Shown here one piece after another: positions 24,430-35,229 of a DNA stretch of 64,000 bases (the first letter of the stretch is position 1; the number at the start of each line of letters is the position of its first letter). The notes beneath the pieces were generated by a model that searched no databases, was not told the origin of the DNA, and was given only the letters and a program-made list of their open reading frames with translations. The stretch is from NCBI RefSeq assembly GCF_034140825.1, contig NC_089041.1:24937501-25001500 (forward strand). Reading direction: 5' to 3'. The DNA is from Oryza sativa Japonica Group. Lineage: Eukaryota; Streptophyta; Magnoliopsida; Poales; Poaceae. The position numbers and the translations under genes are program-made.

Positions 24430-26548
24430 ATGCTCGGCGCCGCTCCGGTGAGTTCATCGGATCCGAGTCTCTTCTTGATTTTGATCCTGCTCCTGCGATC
24501 TTGGGTCAGTTAAGTTCTTGGTTTTGGTTTCTTGGGGGGAAGATGAGGAGATGATGCGGCGCCCAAACCGATTGCAAAATTCTTCTCCTGGTAGTTCAGA
24601 TTAATCGTGCCTTAGAATTCTTTGATTAGGTGTTGGGACATTGGGGGGCGCGGATAATGCGGTCGATTAGTTCGTTGATTGGTTCGAAGAAGTGAGATTG
24701 ATGTCACCCATGGGGGTTTTAGTCTTTCAGATAATGTGGTCAGGTCTCAGTTGGTGCATGTGTTCGTGAATCGAAGATTTGATGATTTTTTTGGAGGGGG
24801 TGGAATTGTGGGGATTAGTGTGTGGTGGCGCGTTCTTGATTTTCATCTGGGGCGCCTTATCCGAGTTCTTTTTTCATCAGTTTCTTTCCTCTAGGAAAAG
24901 AAAAAGTATGCGAGGAATGGGGGCCAAAGGTAGCAGCTTTTCAGTTTTCAGCATCTGCAATGGATTGTCTCCTGCAGTGTTTTACTACCTTCCATTGGCA
25001 GTAAAATAGTGTTTTTCAGAGCTTTTTCTGTGATTCTAAAATGAAAAATAGGCTTGGAATCTTTGAACTGGTCTCGACTCAAATGATGACTGCTATAGCT
25101 TGCAGTTGCAACTGCCCTCTTCCTTATTTTTCTTTCCCCAGTTCTAGTCCAGACTCCAGAGTAGCTCAGTTTTCATGCTTCCCTTGAGTAAAAACAAGAA
25201 AGGCGGTCTGTTTTCTTTATTTGCTCCTTCATATGCTTTCAACTAGTTTTATCAACTCTCTGAAAGAACTAGTTTTATTAACTGTTTGCAATCCTTTGTA
25301 ATGCTGAGTTCATTTTATTTCTGTCATCCTTTCTATTTTAGATATTTGGATTCAGTGTTGGTGAGTTCATGTTCTGTTGCTTACTTTCTTTGGACTTGAG
25401 CAGTATGAATCATGAGTCCACAGTTTTTTACAATTGCCTATGGAAGCTTTGGATCCTGTTGGCTGCCTCTTGGTTTATAAGTTATAAGAGGCCATTTGCA
25501 TCTGAATGTTACACTTATGCTTTCCTAGATGTTTATGAGCTGATTTGTCCAGTAGTCTGTTCTACTCCTCCTTTGGGAAGTTTGTTTTACTCTTCCAACC
25601 ATGGATGCTTTTCCAATTATTAAACATGCAATAGGGGATTTCCCCTTCCCAAAATTCATACTAGAGGTCAAAGCGAGAATTAATGAACGCAATGATAGAT
25701 CCAACCTCCCTCCTGGATTATCAAATTCAATTAGGTTGCTGTCACATCGTATTGTACACCAAATCTGTGCTCCCTCATATTAACGTGAAGTTTGTGTTCA
25801 CTTCATTCTTGTAGTTACTTTCGTGTTGCGTGAAAATTTGCTTCTTCAATTTTTATTCCTTTTGGTCAAGTTATACCAGAATAGTTTTAATAGCAATTTC
25901 TCCTTCAAGTTGGCATTTTATTGGTTCTGCTAGAAATAGTTGGAAGCCTGAAAATAGCTTGTACTTGGATATCATATTAAAGAATGCAACAAACAATCAG
26001 CATAAAACTTTTCTAGATGAATGTTATCAGAATGCAACAAACAATCAGCATAAAACTTTTCTAGATGAATGTTATCTTTCCCCTTTTCTTGAATGGCTCA
26101 CATTCTAGAGAAGAACACCCTGCTGTAATATTCTACTGCAGGGTAATTTTGTAACTTAGGAGCTACAAGTCATGTTTTGGGAATGTTTAAATTTCAACAA
26201 AAAAAAATAAAACACCCTTCCTTTTACAAATTCTAGGATTGATACATGGAGGCTATGTGACTTGCAATAGTTATTTCTCAACTAATGGGGAAAGCTTGCC
26301 TACGATGGAATCATGGAATATAAGATAAGAGGATGGATGGGATTAAGTAATACAGTGCACAGGACAGATTATCTCTGCTCTACCAAATTTCGGTGCATTG
26401 ATAGCAAGAGAGAATAAAAAATGTTCTTTTACCTGAGTCAGAAATGTTTGAACTTTGAAGTTCTGATGTTCTGTTGATGAACTGTATCACTTCTTAATCT
26501 ACTTAATCTACTTCTGTGCAGGCGTATTTTGGTGGAATAGTAACTTAA
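24430..26548 (+). promoter_or_regulatory. Spliced upstream ORF in the 6PGL leader
   Basis: The leader exon ends at 24447 with a canonical donor, and the next exon begins at 26522 after a canonical acceptor. An ATG at 24430 opens a frame of six codons in the first exon, continues across the junction for eight more codons and stops at 26546-26548, giving MLGAAPAYFGGIVT. The main ATG follows 24 bases later at 26573. A short uORF that ends just upstream of the main start usually lowers or conditions translation; that effect here is inference. The ~2.07-kb leader intron contains the exact 48-bp tandem duplication listed separately. Confidence 0.6.
25981..26076. repeat. Exact 48-bp tandem duplication
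   Basis: Bases 25981-26028 and 26029-26076 are identical, head to tail. The copy begins agaatgcaacaaacaatcag and ends atgaatgttatc. It lies in the leader intron of the 6PGL gene. Because 48 is a multiple of three, a chance open frame passes through it. Perfect identity implies a recent event. Confidence 0.97.
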
Positions 26549-26572
26549 TATAGAGTTCTGGGACAGAAAATT

Positions 26573-29108
26573 ATGGAGAGGGAAATTTCTGCCTTATATG
26601 AACCAAAAAGAAACAATGAAATAAGAATTTTTGAGAGTTCAGATGAGATGTCAACAGATCTGGCTGAGTATATCTCGCAAGTTTCAGAAATATCTGTCAA
26701 AGAAAGGGGATACTTTGCTATTGCCCTTTCTGGAGGTCCCCTAGTCAGTTTTTTGGGGTAATGTTATTTTCCTAAGTTAACCATATAGTGTTCTTTCATT
26801 TGCAAGAAATTCAACATATTGCACATTTTTATCTGAACTGCTATTCTTTTGCATTTTAAAAAGGAAACTTTGTGAAGCGCCATACAACAAGACCTTGGAT
26901 TGGTCTAAATGGTACATCTTCTGGTCTGATGAGCGTGCTGTAGCAAAGAATCATGCAGAGAGTAATTATAGGATAACAAAAGAAGGATTCCTGTCCAAGG
27001 TATGTGAACTAGGAATTTTTCTGCAAGATTTTTTGGAGCCTCTTAAGATATACGCCCATACTAATTTTACATTTCTTGCAAGTTTCGTCTTGTTCAAAAT
27101 GAATTGATTTTGCTTCTGTGTTTATATATTAGTTTGTACTGAGTACTTACCAGATGGTAGTTATACCTTGCATGATATCCATAATATTGTTGTACATATG
27201 CTACTTTGTGCTTCTTATCAATATTTTTTTGGGTGAAGTGAGTAGATTTTGCAAGTTATACATATTCAGATATGTCAGGAATTTTTTTCTTAAAGAAAAA
27301 ACCTTGGATGCTGTACTGGTTTATAGGATGGACTCATGTCCTGTTTCTGTTCTTTGGTGCTTCTTGTTTCCTTAGAATGTTCCAAGTATTTGGTGATTGA
27401 TTTGCTTCAAGCCTGGGGATCCTCAAAAATTTCATTTCAGTAGTCAAAAGGACCAACAAGCAGGTTACAATTATAATTATAACCAAGAAATCGTTCCTCT
27501 TTTTAAAGTGATTTTTAAGAGGAAGGCCAGGTTGAGAACTGTAGAATATAATTTGGCTTTGCTCAAAGTTATATTGCTTAAGTCCAAACTCAGATCTTTA
27601 TTCTGGTGCAACGTATCCATTTTACTTTCCTTGACACCTGATATTAGTACAAGATAGCAAATAGTTTGATCTAGTTCTTCAATCCTGGGTAATGGTGCCT
27701 GTTAAAAGAAAAGTGGGGTCAGTTGGAATGTACCTTTGAGGAGCCTTTTACACCTTAGGCCCTGGCCCTGACCCTGACTGTTGATCTGGATAAGCGCTGC
27801 ATCAAGGAGGCTTATTTGTCTTTTAGCAGAACCCTTTTCTGCTATGGCTCAGCATGCTGACCATTATGTTCAGATCGTGCATTATCCTTTGCCAACTGCG
27901 GGAACAAATTAAGGCTGCCTAACTACTGCTTTTATTGTTCCAACTACTCTTGAAGCTCCCACCATTCACACCTTTTCATTTCTTCTCAGGATCACGTCTG
28001 GCTAATTTTGTCAGAGTAAAAGTTTATCCAAATGGGTGTCCTTTAGTCACATGATTTACATAGCATGTTCTTCCATTGCTCTATATTAATGGGACACTTA
28101 ATCCAAGCAGTTCAGGAAATTTCTGGGTATCCAGCTAGTTTTCAGAAGGATGGTGACATTTAGTGGCATCTAAAAGCTCTATTTAAGTTGGCACATTCCC
28201 TATTCTTGCTAGTGTTAATGTTGCATGAGATTATTGCAAGCATTTGTTTTTGTGCACAGGCTTGGGCCTTTGGTTATAGAATAGGTTTTATTGTATGCCT
28301 GTGCCATTGCCATTTCATACTACACAAATTCCCATGTCTGGTTTATCCTGCACTATATAAGCAAATAAAATGTGGCAATTGTTTGTCGGTTTCAGTTATA
28401 AGGTGATCCATGATGATGTAGAAAGAATCGTGTGTTGCCACTGTAAATTGAATAAGAATCCGCGGGGGCCTCCCCTGCTGTATCTTGATAAAAAAAAACA
28501 TCACTGTAAATTATGGTTTAGATAACTTATTCACTTACTATTTATGCTAAGATAATGATCTGTTGCATTTACATGGTTTCTTCTAGGTACCTATTCTCAA
28601 TGGCCATGTCTACTCTATAAACGACAACGCGACGGTGGAGGATGCCGCAACAGATTACGAATTTGTCATCAGGCAGCTGGTCAAGGTCCGCACTATTGGA
28701 GTCTCCGAAAGCAACGATTGCCCCAAGTTCGATCTAATCCTGCTCAGCATGGGTTCTGATGGACATGTGGCTTCATTGTTCCCCAACCATCCATCCCTTG
28801 AGCTGAAAGATGACTGGATCACCTACATCACCGACTCTCCCCAGCCTCCACCTGAGCGGATCACCTTCACTCTCCCTGTGATAAACTCGGCTTCGAACAT
28901 CGCAATAGTGACTACCGGTGACGATAAATCGGAGGCTGTCCATTTGGCCATTTCTGACAATGCAGATGGTCCAGAAGCCCCCTCATCGCTGCCAGCAAGA
29001 ATGGTTCAGCCAACAGACGGCAAGCTGGTGTGGTTTTTGGACAAGTCAGCTGCGTCCTCTCTGGATGCCGAGAACGATGACGCCTTTGAGCAGCATCGCG
29101 AGTACTAA
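26573..29108 (+). CDS. 6-phosphogluconolactonase (cytosolic type)
   Basis: Four coding exons (26573-26757, 26864-26999, 28587-29108 after the leader exon; the first three listed carry all coding sequence) encode 280 residues. Phases join cleanly: GG|G makes Gly62, and Lys107|Val108 is phase 0. The enzyme hydrolyses 6-phosphoglucono-lactone to 6-phosphogluconate, step two of the oxidative pentose phosphate pathway. Family marks are LSGG at 52-55, SDERAV at 83-88 followed by ESNYR (94-98), and [15 protein letters not shown] (159-173), where most members have GHTASLFP. There is no N-terminal transit peptide and no C-terminal peroxisomal tripeptide (it ends REY), so a cytosolic site is likely. 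The intron before the last exon is 1.59 kb and carries a tiny retroposon insertion. I recall it as one of the rice probable 6PGL genes on chromosome 7. Confidence 0.93.
28439..28512. mobile_element. 52-bp truncated retroposon (LINE/SINE tail) with target repeats
   Basis: The 11-bp repeat CACTGTAAATT at 28439-28449 recurs exactly at 28502-28512. Between them is a 52-bp GC-rich segment that ends in a run of A (gataaaaaaaaacat). Exact target repeats plus a 3' A-rich tail are the mark of a target-primed reverse transcription event that was cut short at its 5' end. The source family cannot be named from so short a piece. It lies inside the third intron of the 6PGL gene. Confidence 0.75.
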
Positions 29109-29552
29109 CTCCAATCGTCGAAAGAACATTCCTTTTGCTGTGGATGAAGGTGTGTGCGTGTGTAAGTAGGCGGTTTGGTATGATCGAATTCAGGATGTTT
29201 TGCCTTCCAGTTTAGCAGAATGCTTGTTGCATTAGTTTTTTTGTGGAGGGTTTTGTTCAGGGAGAGCCTTGAGTGTGTTTTGGTCGTTTTGGCAAATTGG
29301 AGATGGTTTTAGAGCGAAGAGGATTGAGACGTCAGAACTGAGAACACCCAAATTTGATTAGGGGTGGTATGATATTATGTGCTACATTATATTTAGTTCA
29401 ATCAAAGTTAGTTCAAGCAAGTCAAGGTGGAAGAAGCAGAGGCTTTCTGTTAATTTTGTTTCCTTGTGATGTTGCCGGTTCGAGTATAGAAAAATATGAT
29501 CACAAACTTGATATTTTTAACAAAATCGTCGGGCAATCATTTGCTTGATTGC
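29109..29552. other. 3' UTR and flank of the 6PGL gene
   Basis: GT-rich sequence typical of a plant 3' UTR follows the stop codon. No separate gene is visible. Confidence 0.4.
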
Positions 29553-29554
29553 TA

Positions 29555-29662
29555 CTCCCTCTGTTCATAATGTTGCTGATATTTATATAGATGTTAATGA
29601 ATCTAAACATACATGTGAATGTGGACAATGTTAGAAAGTCTTACATTATGAAACGGTGGAAG
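29555..29662. mobile_element. Stowaway MITE (108 bp)
   Basis: Ends ctccctctgttcataatg and cattatgaaacggtggaag are inverted repeats, flanked by TA at 29553-29554 and 29663-29664. Interior phrases (gaatctaaacatacat, agaaagtcttacatt) match a common grass Stowaway type. Confidence 0.8.
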
Positions 29663-29664
29663 TA

Positions 29665-31419
29665 CAAATTTGGCTTGCCACATTTTAATGAGTTTAGGGT
29701 CTACATGTCATCCACTTAATTTTAGGGCTAAACTTGTCACACTTGTACTTGTTATTCACAATTTCATGACTATGCTTTTGCTCCATGCTACAACATATTG
29801 CCGTACATACCTAAGGTGGGTTATGGCAAGGTTACACATCGACCAAAAACTCCCGTCGTACATTATCTTAATGTTGGTGTTAGTTGGGTAGTCGTCCCAA
29901 TAAGAACACTTTGGTATGAGATTAGGAGATTCGCACGCCCGGTCACACTGCGTACGTACACGCTTGCAAGTGTGCGCTGTTTAACACATGCTCAAAGAGG
30001 CATAGACTAACGGCAAAACCCTGACCTCATTAAGTTTCGATAATTCTTACCAAATGTTTTCCAGAGTGTGTATAATGTTTCTAGTCATTGTGAAATTAAA
30101 GTATGTTTTTTATTATTAATTTGTGATGAACAATTAACATATGAGATAATTGATTTTAATATTTGATAGATAATTGGCGAAGTGGTTCTGACTGTGTGGG
30201 GCCAGTTGATCAGATGAACTAAGCTGGCCAGACCGGCGTGCAATACGCGGTCAGACCGGCCAGCCAAACGGTCTAATCGGTTGGTTTATGATTGGTGTCG
30301 ATTTCGGTTTGTCTATTTGGATATTCGTGATTATCTCGTGATCATGACTTCTAGATGATTTCTATATGTGCGTAATAATGTTGTGTACTAATGTTGAGTC
30401 AAGTTGGATAGAACTTGTGCTCGGATATAGTTTCTTGTTTGATTCATGTGTAGATGTATCTTGATGCTTTAGAAGAGCATTGCGAGTGATGGATCGGGAG
30501 TCAACTTGGGAGAAGATGACATCCGAACGATTTGGATATCATGTGGGATGCTTAGGCTAAAGAACAATGCACGTGGTTAATAGAGATTCCATGTGTCATA
30601 TGATGGGAGATTGTGTGCATATGGAAAGCGGAGTCACATTTGGAAGGAGTCTAAATTTGGAAAGATTGGAATTCGAATTGAAGCAGATAAGTTTGTTTCT
30701 TGTACGGGAAGATTTTCTAGTGGATTAAGGCTTCTTGTATAAGTTAGATTGGTGACTTTAGACTTCCTACCTCGGGTATAAATAGAGAGAGGGGTGAGGC
30801 CTCTTATAATCGATTTTGTGTGAGTTGAGTTTAATAAAGTTATGGTTTCGAGTTTAGTCGAATTTTGTAAGAGGGGTGCTATTGTTGCACTTTTTAAACA
30901 CGAATAGAAGTAATAAAGTTCAATATACTATTTAGATATGTTCAATTTATGTTTGCTTGAGTACAGCGATCAGACCAACAGATCTAGGGTTGTCAGACCG
31001 GTTGCGACGATAGGCGTCGACGGCTCAATGTGCGGTCAGGCAGGCACGACCACACTGGTCAGACCGGTCATAACAGAGATTCAACGTGGTTAGACCGATC
31101 TCCATCAACTTCGAGGATAACGTTTAATTCAGCTAAAAGTTTTTCATTTTTTGTGTCACTACCATTCAAACCCCCCCCTCCTATGGTAGGTTTAGTTTCT
31201 TATTGTTCGATCCTACAGTCACCAGAATTAAAATTTTGGTGAGCGAAGTCATGCATCCATGACTATACCACCGCACTTTCACTGCTTCCCCTGTCACGAA
31301 ATATGGAACTCCAAGGAAATGTGGAATCATGAAATAAATCCTACAACTTCTAGTATATGGATTAAAAATTAAACGTTTGCTTCATGGCAAATTGAGCATT
31401 TATGCAAAATATACTATCA
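29665..31419. mobile_element. Repeat-derived region with an LTR-like fossil (about 30120-31250)
   Basis: From about 30120 the sequence carries repeated ggtcagaccgg phrases, a GTATAAATAGAGAGAG promoter-like string at about 30776, and a downstream TAATAAAG phrase. That order (U3, TATA, leader) resembles a plant retrotransposon LTR plus a short piece of what followed. No clear second LTR or target repeat was found and no gag/pol reading is visible, so this looks like a broken fragment. Family and limits are uncertain. The 29665-30110 part has no feature I can name. Confidence 0.35.
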
Positions 31420-31565
31420 CCGTGTTTAGTTTTAAAGTTTTTCATCAAACTTCCAACTTTTCTATCACATCAAAATTTTCCTACACACACAAACTTCCAA
31501 CTTTTTCGATACATCGTTTCAATTTCAACTGAACTTTCAATTTTGGTGTGAACTAAACACAGCCT
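31420..31565. mobile_element. Tourist-like MITE (about 146 bp)
   Basis: Ends cgtgtttagtttt and gtgtgaactaaacacag form inverted repeats. The interior (cttccaacttttc, catcacatcaaaa) is shared with the element at 36855-37000, so both belong to one family. Confidence 0.65.
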
Positions 31566-31792
31566 ATATATGACGTTCCTCGAAAAAAAATACATTCAAT
31601 GTGTACCATGTGGTTGGAAAGAAATAAATGAAATATGAAGTATATTTAATGTGTAGTACTATGTGGTTCAAACAAATAAATCTTAGCATCATTAATTGAT
31701 TATATTGAGCATTTATGTACTTTATGGAGTATCATTTAATATATTGAATGTGGAGAGTTATTTAATTAATTCAAGAGTTGTATGTTCACTCT

Positions 31793-31799
31793 ATTTAAG
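31793..31799 (+). promoter_or_regulatory. Likely TATA box of the cysteine-rich peptide gene
   Basis: TATTTAA lies 87 bases before the start codon at 31886, a normal distance for a short-leader plant gene. The intervening sequence has no ATG in another strong context. Confidence 0.5.
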
Positions 31800-31885
31800 C
31801 GAAGGACGACTGAGAACTGCAAGTCTGCAACCATATATAGAAATCAAGAGAAATCAAAGTGTGATAGCTAGCCTTAACTCTGCTC

Positions 31886-32327
31886 ATGGCTCTTCTGAAG
31901 TGCAATGGCTCAAGGGCTTCGTCCCTAGTGACCCTCCTGCTGATTGCAGCTCTGCTCTTTCCAGCTGTTTGCTACGCACGTAATTAATTCAGCAATTTTC
32001 TTCTGTTTTTTTATTCTTTTTAAATTTGATATGTTCTTCGCATCTCTTCATCGAAATTTCCCTCTGAGGAAAAGATCATCAAAATTAATTAATTAATCAA
32101 TTAACCTAGCTCTGTACCCAACTGGTTTCACAGATGTTGAGGCGAAGACAGTGTGCCAGAAGACGGAATACGGGTGCACGCAGGAGAAATGCCACCAGAT
32201 GTGCCTGGGTGACGGCCGGACGGTAGCATCTCAGTATTGCAGGCATTATGATACCCAATGCTGTTGCACTTATGAGCTTCAAGCAAATGACAACGATAAG
32301 ATGGATGATGGCCGGCTTCATGCTTAG
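31886..32327 (+). CDS. Secreted defensin-like cysteine-rich peptide
   Basis: Two exons, 31886-31979 and 32134-32327, joined in phase 1, encode 95 residues. Residues 1-31 are a signal peptide with a Leu/Ala-rich core ending in VCYA. The mature part carries eight cysteines spaced C-x6-C-x4-C-x3-C-x11-C-x6-C-C-C, followed by an acidic tail (NDNDKMDDG). The intron right after the signal peptide is the classic layout of plant defensin-like (DEFL/LCR) genes. The spacing differs from true defensins, and three adjacent cysteines are unusual. Such peptides act outside the cell as antimicrobials or as signals in reproduction; which applies here is unknown. Start choice is firm, since it is the only ATG that gives the signal peptide. 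Confidence 0.85.
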
Positions 32328-33878
32328 TTAATTAGAATATCGCCAATTTATCTCCTGCATGTTTTACTAGCTATGCGTAGATCTGCGTGATGCAGATCCA
32401 ATAAAGTTGGTATATATGGTTAATCCTAGAAAAAATAATGTTGGTCTTGTTGTCAAGGAGTTAATTTCATGATCAATGCACAACTACCTCCCTAAAAAAA
32501 AAACAATCATCGTGTGTTCAGGTTCATTGTTAAGATTGGTCTTTGTTTTTTTGGATGGAATATTAGTTGGTAACTCATGCATTGGCATAGGCATGTATAG
32601 CTATATAGTTGTCTTGGAGTCTTAATTTTATTATTATTTTTAACAAAAATAGGAATTATGTGAAAGTTATTTGCATGAATTATATTTAGTTCCAAGGAGT
32701 TAGATTGGTTTACTAATTTTATGTTCTTTGGTATCATGCATACTACTCTTTTTTTTCCTTTCCTTGTTATTATCTCCATTCAGAATCCTTTATATTTTGG
32801 AACGGATGTGGTACATTTTAAGCCCTACCAAATCCCAGAGAGAACAATATTAATAATATAGTGTAGTACTCACTTGGTTAGAATTTTCAGGTTATTTATC
32901 AAAGATTGAGTATGTAAAGAAAAATATTCTCTTTTATCATCTCATTGGTAAAATTTTAAATTTTGAGTTAACTGCATTTCTCTCCTAAGCACCTAATTGG
33001 CTGAAAATGCATGGATTCCGTGCATTAGAATCAATGTCCTAGAAATACTCTCTATGTTCTAAATTATCAATATCTCTAGGATTCAAACATTCATACCATA
33101 ATATAAACATTTATATGACACCGATTCCAAATACTCAGATGTCCAAATATTTTCAACCAATTGTAAACTTGGGAAGAGAAGAAAATGAAAATGTAAAATT
33201 TAACTAATGATGTTACTGAAAAGGAATATATTCCCTCGGTCTTAATCTTTACTAAACAAACTAGGAAATGGTTATATTTTGAAAAGGAGGGAACGCTTAT
33301 ATTGTATACGAAATTTGATAGTAGAAATGCTTATGTTTCAGAATAGATGGAGTTGTAGGCTACACTATTTGCTGTAAATGCAATTGTCAGTTTTCCTTTT
33401 TGTGGGCATTAAATCTGAGGAAATACAATCAACATGTTTCTCCGTTCGGCCTTTCGTGTCCTACTACTAATGAGGCCGAAAACATTGGCAGCCCACGGAA
33501 CGCTCGGGCCAAGTACGTAGCCATGGCTGGCACGCCCACAGCACAACCAAATAGACCGCCCGGCATGGCCAGAGGGTCGTGCCGGGCTATGCCCGCTCAC
33601 GGCCTGCACCTACAGCCTAGACACGATCCAATATGGATCGGGTTGTGCCATGCCGGTCGGAAGGCACGATAAGCCCACCGCGCTCGTCATTGAATACGTC
33701 TAATTTGCGTCCCTCATGTCTTTGGGTCGTACTTTGTATGGTTAGAACAAGTGCCTTGTATAGACCGCACCATGGACCGGGCCGCCGTGCCTTATATATA
33801 ATGCACGCGCGCAAGCGCATATGGATTTGTGGATCCAGCCCAGAGACAAAGCTTGGGCCAGCCTATACTAATTTACTA
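32328..33878. other. Intergenic, repeat-rich, no gene seen
   Basis: AT-rich sequence with weak Stowaway-like phrases (around 33050-33150 and 33230-33290). From about 33440 to 33860 it is rich in gcccg / cgggc / gtgccggtcgg motifs such as occur in hAT-type non-autonomous elements of rice. I could not find matching ends or a target repeat, so I do not call an element. Confidence 0.35.
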
Positions 33879-34240
33879 CTTCCTCTATCCCAAAATATAG
33901 TTACCTAGTATAGGATGTGACGTTACCTAGTACTACACAGCCTCCTGTCCAGATTCGTATTACTAGGTAATATCACATCATGTACTAGGTACTCCCTCCG
34001 TCCCATTTTAAGTGTAACTATAAGTTTACACGTCTAATTTTGATCGTCTGTTTTATTTAAAATATTTTTACAATTAGTATTTTTATTGTTATGATATGAT
34101 AAAACATGAATAGTACTTTACTCGTGACTTATATTTTCAATTTTTTTCAAATAAGACGAACGATCGAAGTTGGGCGCGGAAAACCATGGCTGCACTTAAA
34201 ATAGGACGAAAGGAGTAGCTACATTTTGGGATGGAAGAAG
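33879..34240. mobile_element. Stowaway MITE (outer of a nested pair)
   Basis: Left end cttcctctatcccaaaatat and right end attttgggatggaagaag are inverted repeats flanked by TA (33877-33878, 34241-34242). It is split by a second Stowaway at 33992-34215; without that insert the outer element is about 136 bp. Confidence 0.75.
33992..34215. mobile_element. Stowaway MITE (inner of a nested pair, 224 bp)
   Basis: Starts ctccctccgtcccatttta and ends in the inverse taaaataggacgaaaggag. TA lies on each side (33990-33991, 34216-34217). It belongs to the same subfamily as 23827-24035. Confidence 0.82.
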
Positions 34241-34296
34241 TATCATCTCGACTCATCATGGTGAAAAAAAATCTTAGTCAATGGACTTTAAATCTT

Positions 34297-35194
34297 GGGT
34301 TAATTGGATCCATACCACTGCAACTTTGCTAAATTAAAAAAATACCACTACTATTCATCATATCGGCTGGGTGCCACTGAAAATTTCAAAAATTGGATCC
34401 ATGCCATTCCTGTCACTTTTTCCGTCTCATCTCTCACATCGTCTCATCCTCATCCCCTCCACACCGTACGACGGCCGGCACGAGCGGAGGACAGGTCGGT
34501 GCGGTCACTGCCGGGCCTAGTGGGGTCTCTCTGGTGCGGTCTCCGGTGCCGAGCTCCCTCGCCGCCACCGCCGAGCTCCCTCACCGCGGTCGAGCTCCTT
34601 CGCCGCCACCCAGGTCAGCCTCGCCGTTGACGACACTGACAGCGGAAGCCACCTCACGGGCGTCGACTCGGCGACCATCGTGTTGTCGGGGCATGCGACG
34701 AGGAAGCCGAGGCATCCAAGGAGGAGGCGGCAGAGTGGGCCGCGGCTGCGCCGCCGTCTCCGGCCGGTGGCGTCGGCGTCCCTGGCCGAGGGCACGCGCG
34801 ACGAGGTCCTTGCAGCGGCGAATGACCGGCGAGGCGACGAGGAGCAGCTGCATCGCTCCCCTGCGGCATCCTCAACCGCCGTCGTGGCATGGGGGCCGCT
34901 CCGCACGGGATTCCGGCCGCCACTTGCGCGCCTGCGCCACCACGAGAACCCTGAGTCGCCTCCGCTGCTCGCGCCTGCGTCGGTGTCGTTGCCGAAGCCG
35001 AAGTCGGTGGTGGTGTCCTCTGGCTCGGTCCTTAGACGCGGAGAGACGGCATCAACAGGAGTGGATGGAAAATGCGACGGAGTGGCATGGATCCAATTTT
35101 CTAAAATTGCAGTGGCACCCAGCAGCGATATGATGGATAGTAGTGGTATTTTTTTAATTTGGTAAAGTTGCAGTGGTATGGAACCAATTAACCC
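34297..35194. mobile_element. Pack-MULE-like element with about 110-bp TIRs
   Basis: The left end (GGGTTAATTGGATCCATACC...) and the inverse of the right end match over about 110 bases with few differences. A perfect 9-bp direct repeat, TTAAATCTT, flanks the element at 34288-34296 and 35195-35203, the length typical of Mutator-like elements. Between the TIRs (about 34410-35085) the DNA is abruptly GC-rich (codon-like CGCCGC texture) in an AT-rich neighbourhood, as when a MULE has captured pieces of host genes. No transposase reading is present. Open frames inside, such as 34680-35165 (+), run into the right TIR and show no domain I recognise, so I do not call a gene. The captured sources cannot be identified without a search. 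Confidence 0.85.
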
Positions 35195-35229
35195 TTAAAT
35201 CTTAGGCTCTAGGTCATGGCCTAGAATGC

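Noticed and set aside
34393-35165. Open frames inside the Pack-MULE-like element
   Set aside because: They begin or end in the terminal repeats and show no domain; captured fragments are likely, a working gene is not supported.
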